A stretch of 14,381 nt of DNA from JAAXZI01 sp045863575 (GTDB taxonomy: Bacteria; Planctomycetota; Phycisphaerae; UBA1845; PWPN01), in NCBI GenBank assembly GCA_045863575.1, contig BTUC01000173.1:1-14381 (forward strand). Direction: 5' to 3'. Shown piece by piece: positions 1 to 6,303 of the stretch. How positions within the stretch are numbered: position 1 is the stretch's first letter; each line of letters begins with the position of its first letter. Position numbers and translations under genes: made by a program. Under the pieces are notes generated by a model that searched no databases, was not told the DNA's origin, and saw only the letters and a program-made list of their open reading frames with translations.

Positions 1-1047
1 CAGGGCGACATCATTGCTCGCCAGCACTTCCTGGAAGAAACAGGCAAACGCGGCCAGTGCTTCGTTGGGCAAACGCGGCGAAGCCAGGCCGGCCACGCGC
101 TGTGCGGCGCGCAGCTTCTCGGCGGCGACGGCCAGGGCCTCTTCCCAGCTGGCCTCGACCAGGCGCCAGTCCTTGCGCACGAGCGGTGTCAGGATGCGCG
201 GCGGCCGCGACTCGACTGCCTCGAACCGGCCTACGTCGCACAGCAGGCCGCCGTTGGCCGCGTCCCAGTCGCCCTCGACGCGCAGCAGTTGGTTATCCCG
301 CGTGATCGCCTCGATTCCGCAGCCCACCGCACAGCCCAGGCAGACCGCCCGGGTCCGCGTGACCTGCGCATCGTGACCCATGTACGCACTGCGGCGGTCC
401 ATCAGGGCGCCGGTGGGGCACACCTGAAGGCAGGTGCCGCAGGAGATGCAAGTCGATTCGCCGAACGGCACGTCGTCGTCGGCGCAGATCATTGTGCGGG
501 CGCCGCGCTGGGCCACGCCCAGTGTGTGGTTGGCGGCGATCGCATCACACGCGCGGATGCAGCGGCGGCACAAAATGCAGCGGCTGTGATCCATCACGAA
601 GTACTTGCGCGACGCGTCGACCGGCCAGGGTTTCGCGTAGTCAGGCGTGAACTCCCAATAGTTCAGGCCATACTGGTAGCCCAACCTCTGCAACTCGCAG
701 TCGGTCGTCTCGGCCGTGCCGCTGGCCGGGCAGTACATGCAGTAATGGCTGCGCTCGGAGAAGAGCATCTGGAGGGCGAATTTCCTCGCGCTGACCACCT
801 TGGGGGTGTCCGTCTGGATGACCAGACCCTCGGCGACCGGGAACGTGCACGCCGGCTGGAGCGTGCGCTGCTTCTCAATGTCCACCATGCACAGTCGGCA
901 GGCGCCTTCCGGCTTGAGCTCCGGGTGATCGCACAAGCCGGGAATATGAATCCCGCTGGCCCGCGCGGCTTCCATTACCGTCTGGCCCGGCACAGCCCGG
1001 ACGGGCCGGCCGTTGATCGTCATGGTCACGAGAGACGCTTCGCTCAT
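1..1047 (-). CDS. NuoG / formate dehydrogenase alpha-like iron-sulfur molybdopterin oxidoreductase subunit, N-terminal part (partial)
   Basis: The gene runs off the left edge; 349 N-terminal residues are visible. Seen in the translation, in order: a [2Fe-2S] ferredoxin domain (C39, C50, C53, C67); a NuoG-type His-Cys cluster site (H101, C103, C106, C117), with a wider spacing before the last cysteine than the usual x5; two [4Fe-4S] motifs (C157/160/163/167 and C200/203/206/210); and the Fe4S4 motif that opens a molybdopterin oxidoreductase domain (C236, C239, C243, C270). The start ATG has GGAG six bases upstream. It is the last gene seen of a four-gene operon and would carry electrons between its own active site and the NuoE/NuoF-type subunits. 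After C270 the sequence reads D-V-G-R-F, without the lysine usual in formate dehydrogenases (C-x-K-G), so a NuoG-like electron-transfer role is at least as likely as formate oxidation. The catalytic domain lies outside the window, so the substrate cannot be called. Confidence 0.9.
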   Translation of the reverse strand, partial: MSEASLVTMTINGRPVRAVPGQTVMEAARASGIHIPGLCDHPELKPEGACRLCMVDIEKQRTLQPACTFPVAEGLVIQTDTPKVVSARKFALQMLFSERSHYCMYCPASGTAETTDCELQRLGYQYGLNYWEFTPDYAKPWPVDASRKYFVMDHSRCILCRRCIRACDAIAANHTLGVAQRGARTMICADDDVPFGESTCISCGTCLQVCPTGALMDRRSAYMGHDAQVTRTRAVCLGCAVGCGIEAITRDNQLLRVEGDWDAANGGLLCDVGRFEAVESRPPRILTPLVRKDWRLVEASWEEALAVAAEKLRAAQRVAGLASPRLPNEALAAFACFFQEVLASNDVAL

Positions 1048-1111
1048 GGTTTACTCCGCCGGCGACCCGATCCTGCGGGTCGCATCGCTGCTGGGCCTCG
1101 AGCCTGGGGAG

Positions 1112-1235
1112 CACCGGCAAAGAGCCGGTTCCACATTGCATTGACCGGCAGGATGCCAGTCCCACACATATTCCTCTGACCGGTTTAAAACCGGTCCCAT
1201 CAGACACTCTCTGACCGGCTGGAGCCGGTTTCCAC
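1112..1235. repeat. Array of four tandem degenerate stem-loops between nuoF-like and nuoG-like genes
   Basis: Four related palindromes lie at about 1113-1134, 1143-1165, 1178-1200 and 1213-1235, with starts 31-35 bases apart. On the minus (transcribed) strand each begins GTGG or ATGG plus G/A, followed by a self-complementary core. The arms differ between copies (ACCGGCT/AGCCGGT, GACCGGTTT/AAACCGGTC, GACTGGCA/TGCCGGTC with one G-T pair, ACCGGC/GCCGGT), yet pairing is kept. The array starts nine bases after the flavoprotein stop codon and fills most of the 196-base gap inside the operon. It may be a dispersed intergenic repeat that also acts as mRNA structure. Confidence 0.8.
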
Positions 1236-1243
1236 GCTGGCTG

Positions 1244-4200
1244 CTACGCACTTGCCGGCGCCGCCTCCACCGCTGCGGACGCCGCCTCGTGGTCGTGGTG
1301 GCAGCCGTTTCCTGGGTTGCGCTGGACCGTGGCGACCCATTCCAGATCGCAGCGCAGGCAGCGCTTGGCCTCTTCGCGGGCGGCCTGCTCGTCGAAACCG
1401 AGCTCGACTTCCTTGAAGTTCTGCTCGCGGTCGGCCACGGCCAGCTTGGGCGATGCCGGGCGATGGGCGCTGGCGTAATCCTCCAGCTTCTGCACCTGCT
1501 CAACTTCGCGGTAATCGGTGACGAAGCGTGGCTTTTCCATGCGGCCAGTACGCAAATAGTGGTCCACGGCCGCGGCTACCGCGTTGCCCTGGGCCACCGC
1601 CTGCACGATGGTGGCCGGGCCGGACACCGCGTCGCCGGCGGCGAAGACCACCGGACGGCTGGTCGCATAGGCCTCGTTGACGACAAAGGTCTGCGCCCGG
1701 GTGGTGTCCACTTTGCAGTCGGTCATCCAGGACAGATCCGGGGTCTGGCCGATGGCCGGGACGAGGTAGTCGAGCGGCAGGGTGTAGCTGTCGCCAAACG
1801 GCTGCGGTTTGCGGCGGGCCGAATCATCGAAGTCGGCCAGACGCTGCCGCTGCAAGCGGACGCCGGTGACGCTGTCATCGCCGAGCACTTCCACCGGGTT
1901 GACCAGCGTGTGAATGCGCACGCCTTCATGCAGGGCGGCCTCGATCTCCTCGGGCAGGTGCGTTGCCGGCATGTCGTCGCCGGTGCGGCGGTACATCACA
2001 TGCACCTCCCGCGCCCCCAGCCGCAGGGCCGTGCGGGCCGTGTCGATGGCCACGTCGCCTCCGCCCACGATGCCGACCCGTTTGCCCTTGAAGTTGGGCA
2101 CTTTACCTTTCTCTTTTCGACCGATCGCCTTCATGCAGGATTCGACCGCCACCTCTCGGAGGAAGTCGATGCCCTGGATCACGCCCTTCTTGTCCTCGCC
2201 GGGGATGCCCAGCCGACGGGCCTTGTGGGCTCCGATGGCCAGCACCACGGCACTGAAGCCCTTCTTGGCAAACAGCTCATCCAGCGAGAATTCCTTGCCC
2301 AGCGCTTCACCGCAGCGAATTTCAACGCCGGCCCGCTTGATGTTCTCTACCTCTTGGAGGATGTAGTCGCGCGGCAGGCGGTACTCGGGAATGGCCCAGG
2401 CCATCATGCCGCCCGGCACGGCGAACTTCTCGAACACCGTGACCTGGTAGCCGTGCTGGCCGAGCCGCAGGGCGGCAGTCAGGCCGGCGGGGCCGGCGCC
2501 CACGACGGCCACCTTCTTCTCCGCGTTGAGGCGGCGCTGCTCGGGGGCGGCCAGCGACGGGGGCGTCCAGGGCTTCATCACCTCGTGGTCGGCCATGTAT
2601 CGCTTGACCAGCCGAATGGCCACCGGCTCGTCGATCTCGCCGCGGCGGCACTTGGTCTCGCAGAAGGCCGGGCAGGCCCGGCCGCAGATCAGCGCGAACG
2701 GGTTGCGCTCGCGGTGGATCTCCAGCCCTTCGGCATAGCGTCCCTGGGCCACCAGGGCCAGGTACGCCGGCGTGTCCACGCCGGCCGGGCACGTGTTGAT
2801 GCACTTGGCCCGGACGAGTGGCTTGCACTGGCCGGCGCGGCAGAGCTTCTCGTCGATGTGATCGAGGAACTCGCTCTCGAAGAAACGCAGGGCGGCGACG
2901 ATCGGGCCCGGCGTCCGCTGGCCCAGGCCGCACAGCGAATTGCCCAGCATCTGCTCGGAGATTTCCTTGATGACCACCAGATCCTTGCGGGTTCCCTGGC
3001 CTTCACTGATTCGCGTGAGGGCCTCCAGCAGCCGCTGGCCCCCGATGCGGCAGGGCACGCATTTGCCGCACGATTCCGCGGCCGCGAACTGGAGGAAGTA
3101 CTTGGCGAACTCCACCATGCAGGTGTCGTCGTCGATGACGATCATGCCGCCGGAGCCCATCACCGCGCCGGCTTCCTGCAGCGAGTCGAAATCGACTGGG
3201 GTGTTCAGGCAGGAGGCCGGAATGCAGCCGCCCAATGGACCGCCGGTCTGCACGGCCTTGAAGGGCTTGCCCCCCGGGATACCGCCCCCGATATCGAAGA
3301 TGATGTCTCCGAGCGGAATGCCCATGGGTACTTCGATGAGCCCGCTGTTGTTCACTTTTCCGGTCAGCGCGAAAATGGCCGTGCCGGTCGACTTGGGGCT
3401 GCCGATGGAGTTGAACCAGCGCGCCCCCTTGCTGATGATCTGGGGGGTCATCGCATAGCTCTTCACGTTGTTGATGTTGGTCGGCTTGCCCCACAGGCCG
3501 CTCACCACCGGGAACGGCGGGCGCGGACGGGGCTCGCCCCGGCGGCCTTCGATCGACGCGAGCAGGGCGGTCTCTTCCCCGCATACGAAAGCGCCGGCGC
3601 CTTCCTTGAGCTCAATGTCAAAGGAGAAATCGCCCCCCAGGATGCGCTCGCCCAGCAGGCCGTACTCATGTGCCTGGTCGATGGCGGCCTGAAGATGCGC
3701 GATGGCCAGCGGATATTCCTCACGGCAGTAGATGTAGCCACGGGAGGCGCCGATGGCGTACCCGGCAATGGTCATGCCCTCGATGACGCTGTGCGGATCG
3801 CTCTCCAGGATCGAGCGGTCCATGAACGCGCCGGGATCACCCTCATCCGCGTTGCACACCACGTACTTGGGGCTGCCGGTGGCGCGCCGACAGTACTCCC
3901 ACTTCGTGCCGGTGAGGAAACCCGCGCCGCCTCGGCCACGCAGGCCGGACTCTTTCACCTCGCGAACGACGTCCTCAGGGGACATTTCGGTGAGCACCTT
4001 GCCCAGGCCCCGATAGCCGTCGCGGACGATATAGTCGTCGATGCTCTCCGGGTCCACCACGCCGCAGTTGGCCAGCGCGATCCGCACCTGCTTGCTGAAG
4101 AAGGGCAGATCCTTGTATTGCGGCAGTGACTGCTGCTCGAACGGCTCCTGATAGGTCAGCCGCTCAACGATCCGCCCGTTCAGCAGCGTCTCCTCGACGA

Positions 4201-4474
4201 TCTCGTTCACGTCTGTCGGGCGGACGCGGCAATAGAGGATCGCGTGAGGCTCGATCACCACCAGCGGGCTCATCGGGCACATGCCGCGGCACGGCGCGGC
4301 GGAGACCGAAAAGCGGCCGTGCAGGTTGCGGCTGGCGATCTGGGCCTCGAATCCCTTGAGCACCTTGTCGGCGCCGCCCGCGCAGCACTCTTTCCCGCTG
4401 CACACCAGAATCCGGGTGTGGATCGAGCCGTTGCCCGAACCCGCGCCCGCCTCAAACGCTTGACCTTTGTCCAT
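1244..4474 (-). CDS. Fusion flavoprotein: [2Fe-2S] thioredoxin-like domain + NuoF + GltD/NfnB-type FAD-NAD(P)H oxidoreductase
   Basis: A 1076-residue three-part fusion. Residues about 18-105 are a thioredoxin-like [2Fe-2S] domain (C25, C30/C31, C62, C66). Residues about 115-545 are NuoF: the glycine-rich GLRGRGGAGF loop at 177-186 and CNADEGDPGAF at 207-217 bind FMN/NADH, the SLBB region is near 370-420, and the [4Fe-4S] ligands are C469, C472, C475 and C515. Residues about 540-1045 are a glutamate synthase small subunit/NfnB-like module: two four-cysteine groups (C545/550/558/562 and C597/601/605/609), FAD motif GAGPAG at 659-664, nucleotide motif GGGDVA at 804-809 followed by YRR (828-830), suggesting NADPH, and AAGDAVSGPATIVQA at 945-959. 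The tail has CLRC and a His/Ala-rich end. Two different nucleotide sites in one chain could link NADH and NADP(H) pools. AGGT lies seven bases before the ATG. Standalone NuoF is about 430 residues, so the length itself marks the fusion. Confidence 0.93.
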   Translation of the reverse strand: MDKGQAFEAGAGSGNGSIHTRILVCSGKECCAGGADKVLKGFEAQIASRNLHGRFSVSAAPCRGMCPMSPLVVIEPHAILYCRVRPTDVNEIVEETLLNGRIVERLTYQEPFEQQSLPQYKDLPFFSKQVRIALANCGVVDPESIDDYIVRDGYRGLGKVLTEMSPEDVVREVKESGLRGRGGAGFLTGTKWEYCRRATGSPKYVVCNADEGDPGAFMDRSILESDPHSVIEGMTIAGYAIGASRGYIYCREEYPLAIAHLQAAIDQAHEYGLLGERILGGDFSFDIELKEGAGAFVCGEETALLASIEGRRGEPRPRPPFPVVSGLWGKPTNINNVKSYAMTPQIISKGARWFNSIGSPKSTGTAIFALTGKVNNSGLIEVPMGIPLGDIIFDIGGGIPGGKPFKAVQTGGPLGGCIPASCLNTPVDFDSLQEAGAVMGSGGMIVIDDDTCMVEFAKYFLQFAAAESCGKCVPCRIGGQRLLEALTRISEGQGTRKDLVVIKEISEQMLGNSLCGLGQRTPGPIVAALRFFESEFLDHIDEKLCRAGQCKPLVRAKCINTCPAGVDTPAYLALVAQGRYAEGLEIHRERNPFALICGRACPAFCETKCRRGEIDEPVAIRLVKRYMADHEVMKPWTPPSLAAPEQRRLNAEKKVAVVGAGPAGLTAALRLGQHGYQVTVFEKFAVPGGMMAWAIPEYRLPRDYILQEVENIKRAGVEIRCGEALGKEFSLDELFAKKGFSAVVLAIGAHKARRLGIPGEDKKGVIQGIDFLREVAVESCMKAIGRKEKGKVPNFKGKRVGIVGGGDVAIDTARTALRLGAREVHVMYRRTGDDMPATHLPEEIEAALHEGVRIHTLVNPVEVLGDDSVTGVRLQRQRLADFDDSARRKPQPFGDSYTLPLDYLVPAIGQTPDLSWMTDCKVDTTRAQTFVVNEAYATSRPVVFAAGDAVSGPATIVQAVAQGNAVAAAVDHYLRTGRMEKPRFVTDYREVEQVQKLEDYASAHRPASPKLAVADREQNFKEVELGFDEQAAREEAKRCLRCDLEWVATVQRNPGNGCHHDHEAASAAVEAAPASA

Positions 4475-4509
4475 AGTTTTTACCTACGCTGCCTTGAGGC
4501 CGCTGAACG

Positions 4510-4884
4510 TCATTCGCCGGGCATCCGGCAGATCACCCATTCCTTGACCGGTTCGCCTTTCACCAGGTGCTGTTCGATGAGCCGGGCTACCATGTCCGGC
4601 TGCACGTTGGCATACAGGATGCGCTGCCCACCGGCCTGCCGGATGTCCACGAGTGGCTCCTTGACGCACATGCCGATGCAGCCGACGCTGGCCACGTGGG
4701 CCTGGATCCCACGGCGGACAAGCTCCTGCTCGAGCGCCTCGTAGGTTTCCCGCGCGCCGGCGGCGATGCCGCACGTGCCCATGCCGACGGAGACGACCGT
4801 CCCGGTCATGACCCGGAGTCTGCGGTCGGCCTTGGCCTCCTCGCGGACTCTGGTCAGGTCCTGTAATGAACTGAGTTTGGGCAT
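4510..4884 (-). CDS. HndB-like [2Fe-2S] ferredoxin domain subunit
   Basis: A 124-residue protein of the small thioredoxin-like [2Fe-2S] family that sits between the NuoE-like and NuoF-like genes in NADP-reducing hydrogenase (hndABCD) type operons. The family signature GMGTCGIAAGAR is visible around C38, with GCIGMC around C69 and C73. Only these three cysteines lie in the fold positions; a fourth, C119, is near the C-terminus. GGAG seven bases before the ATG supports the start. The gene begins 24 bases after the NuoE-like stop and ends 35 bases before the flavoprotein start, so one transcript is likely. It probably relays electrons inside the complex; its exact role is inferred from gene order and family. 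Confidence 0.85.
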   Translation of the reverse strand: MPKLSSLQDLTRVREEAKADRRLRVMTGTVVSVGMGTCGIAAGARETYEALEQELVRRGIQAHVASVGCIGMCVKEPLVDIRQAGGQRILYANVQPDMVARLIEQHLVKGEPVKEWVICRMPGE

Positions 4885-4908
4885 ACCTGCACTCCGAAGT
4901 AGGGTCGA

Positions 4909-5418
4909 TTACGCGATGTTGTCGAGCTTCTGGACGAGCGACTCGGGGCCGAGACGGCCGTACACCTTCTCGTCCACCAGCGCCACCGGGGCCAGGCCGC
5001 AGGAGCCCAGGCAGTAGACGATCTCGAGTGTCCACTTGTAGTCCGGTGTCGTCGCACCTGGCGTGACGTCAAGCGCCTTCTCCAGAGCTTCGATGTTCTT
5101 GGGCGCCCCCCGGACGTGACAGGCCGTGCCGTCACAAATGCGGATGAGATGGTCACCGCGACGCTCCAGATGGAACTGGGCATAGAATGTCGCGACGCCG
5201 TAGAGCTGCGTGAGTGGAATCAGCGTCTTCTGCGAGATGTAGGCGAGAACAGGGCGGGGCAGGTAGCCGTACGCGTCCTGAGCGCGCTGCAGGATGGGGA
5301 TCACGGCGCCCTTCCTGCCCTTGAATTCCTCCAGGATTCGATCGAGCCGCGACAGATCCAGGGAGGGCTCTTCCGCCGTACCATCCCGCCGCTCCGTGGC
5401 GGGCCCACCGGTGGGCAT
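4909..5418 (-). CDS. nuoE: NuoE-like [2Fe-2S] subunit of an NAD(P)H oxidoreductase complex
   Basis: A 169-residue NuoE/HndA-type subunit. The thioredoxin-like [2Fe-2S] ligands are all present: C95 and C100 (C-x4-C), and C136 and C140 (C-x3-C). The helical N-terminal segment has the typical V-I-P-I-L-Q-x-A-Q-D-x-Y-G-Y-L-P pattern. An in-frame start further upstream (5523) would add 35 residues, but the ATG at 5418 is preferred. It has AAAGGA nine bases upstream, gives the usual family length of about 160-170 residues, and the extra N-terminus has no family character. It is the first gene of the four-gene operon. In the family it pairs with NuoF and holds the N1a-type cluster that exchanges electrons with FMN. 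Confidence 0.92.
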   Translation of the reverse strand: MPTGGPATERRDGTAEEPSLDLSRLDRILEEFKGRKGAVIPILQRAQDAYGYLPRPVLAYISQKTLIPLTQLYGVATFYAQFHLERRGDHLIRICDGTACHVRGAPKNIEALEKALDVTPGATTPDYKWTLEIVYCLGSCGLAPVALVDEKVYGRLGPESLVQKLDNIA

Positions 5419-5653
5419 GATCGATGTTCCTTTCTCAGGGCAGACCCAGAGCGCCCCACCTTCGCGACAGGTCCCGAAGGGGTCGGCTGATCCAGAGCCG
5501 CACTGCGACCGCATCACAACCACGGCGCGAATGCGGCGCGGGTGACGAGATCAAAATGGATGTTCGAGTTCGTTACGCTGCCGAAGGGGTGCGGCGGTGT
5601 CCGGCCCTGCTCCCACACAGGTCCGTCGCCCGCGCCGGCGGCGTTCCGCATAC

Positions 5654-5681
5654 TTGCGTGAAATATATCACAAACTATAAA
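5654..5681 (+). promoter_or_regulatory. Candidate sigma-70-type promoter for the 148-residue membrane protein
   Basis: TTGCGT (5654-5659), a 16-base spacer and TATAAA (5676-5681) resemble -35 and -10 boxes. The implied start near 5688 leaves a leader of about 43 bases before the ATG at 5731. The first palindrome covers part of the -35 box and most of the spacer. Confidence 0.4.
5657..5672. promoter_or_regulatory. CRP/FNR-family-like palindrome, site 1
   Basis: The plus strand reads CGTGA-AATATA-TCACA, nine of ten matches to the CRP-type consensus TGTGA-N6-TCACA (TGTGA on the minus strand). It lies between the -35 and -10 of the candidate plus-strand promoter, a position that would block it, and 240 bases from the first gene of the redox operon. 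That a CRP/FNR-type regulator binds is inferred. Confidence 0.45.
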
Positions 5682-5697
5682 GGGAGGCAAGGGGGTA

Positions 5698-5713
5698 AGT
5701 GAATTTTTTCACG
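5698..5713. promoter_or_regulatory. CRP/FNR-family-like palindrome, site 2
   Basis: AGTGA-ATTTTT-TCACG has the same GTGA-N6-TCAC core as site 1. Its centre is 41 bases from the first, close to four helical turns. It abuts the GGAGG ribosome binding site of the gene starting at 5731. Confidence 0.4.
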
Positions 5714-5730
5714 GAGGAATTCGAATCCGC

Positions 5731-6177
5731 ATGAATTCACAGCAAAAGACCGTTTTATGGGTAGGTTCGGCCGGGCTGTTGGCTCTGATTCTCTATCCCA
5801 GATGGGAGATGAATTGGACGTCCGCCAAGCTTTATCGGCCGCCCGGTACCAAAGTGGAGTCACCAGAGGTGGTGGAGCGCCAAGCGGTACAGCGCTCCGT
5901 TCGGGCCTGGATCTGGCGCGGGCCCCAACCGCCTCCCCCGCGCGATTCCGCTATCCCCGCCGAGGCGATGCCCCCGGACCCGCTCGATCCTACCCGTCTG
6001 CTGGTAATCTACGCGGTTGAAAACCGGGGATTTCACGCACACCTCGCCATCGGCCGACTTGTGACGGAAGTTGCTCTGCTGGCAGCGGTTACAGTCATTC
6101 TGGTCGTCGTCCTGCGGCGACCGGAGCGAGATCTGTCAGTCGAGGGCCGGGCATCGGACATCGATGCGCCGAAGTGA
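5731..6177 (+). CDS. Small hypothetical protein with two predicted membrane segments
   Basis: A 148-residue protein I do not recognise. A hydrophobic stretch at about residues 7-22 (VLWVGSAGLLALILYP) and a second at about 108-127 (LVTEVALLAAVTVILVVVL, followed by RRPER) suggest two membrane passes with both ends inside and a loop of about 85 residues outside. The loop is proline-rich (PQPPPPRD). GGAGG lies upstream, but 13 bases from the ATG, which is rather far. The gene is transcribed away from the redox operon. Nothing in it points to a function. Confidence 0.7.
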   Translation: MNSQQKTVLWVGSAGLLALILYPRWEMNWTSAKLYRPPGTKVESPEVVERQAVQRSVRAWIWRGPQPPPPRDSAIPAEAMPPDPLDPTRLLVIYAVENRGFHAHLAIGRLVTEVALLAAVTVILVVVLRRPERDLSVEGRASDIDAPK

Positions 6178-6244
6178 GTTTCTGGCTCTCCGGCGTCACT
6201 GGCCAACACCTGATCTGCGGATCGTCAAACAGGGGATGCATGCC

Positions 6245-6273
6245 TTGCGACGGGGGCCCTCCTGGCCTAGGAT
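6245..6273 (+). promoter_or_regulatory. Candidate promoter for metY
   Basis: TTGCGA (6245-6250), a 17-base spacer and TAGGAT (6268-6273) each match four of six consensus positions. Transcription would start near 6280, about 24 bases before the metY ATG. No SAM riboswitch-like fold was recognised in this leader. Confidence 0.3.
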
Positions 6274-6294
6274 TCGGCCTTTTCACTGGCCAGG
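6261..6294 (+). promoter_or_regulatory. metY: Inverted repeat overlapping the metY ribosome binding site
   Basis: CCTGGCC (6261-6267) is exactly complementary to GGCCAGG (6288-6294), with 20 bases between. The right arm includes the first bases of the AGGAG ribosome binding site (6292-6296), eight bases before the ATG. As RNA it could hide the site; as DNA it could be an operator flanking the candidate -10 box. It may also be chance in GC-rich DNA. Confidence 0.35.
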
Positions 6295-6303
6295 AGAGAA
6301 CCC

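Larger units (their letters stand above)
5419..5730. other. Divergent intergenic region between the redox operon and a small membrane protein gene
   Basis: These 312 bases hold no convincing gene; open frames here are short, arginine-rich shadows. The left two thirds are GC-rich and featureless to me, and I could not find a clear promoter for the minus-strand operon. The right part (5650-5730) turns AT-rich. It carries a promoter-like sequence on the plus strand and two similar dyad-symmetric sites, annotated separately. Confidence 0.6.

Noticed and set aside
289..1179. A 296-residue plus-strand frame at the left end
   Set aside because: It is antisense to the NuoG-like iron-sulfur subunit with all its cysteine motifs, and its tail runs through the hairpin array.
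1112..1235. A CRISPR array
   Set aside because: The units are spaced 31-35 bases apart, but they are degenerate palindromes with gaps of about 10 bases, not identical repeats with unique spacers, and no cas gene is near.
1289..4129. A 946-residue open frame on the plus strand antisense to the flavoprotein
   Set aside because: It lies wholly opposite a gene with clear NuoF and GltD motifs. Its translation is His/Arg/Ala/Gly-rich with no motif, as expected from the shadow frame of a GC-rich gene.
6178..6303. A SAM-type riboswitch before metY
   Set aside because: Methionine genes often carry one, but no matching set of stems was recognisable in 126 bases; only a simple inverted repeat was found.
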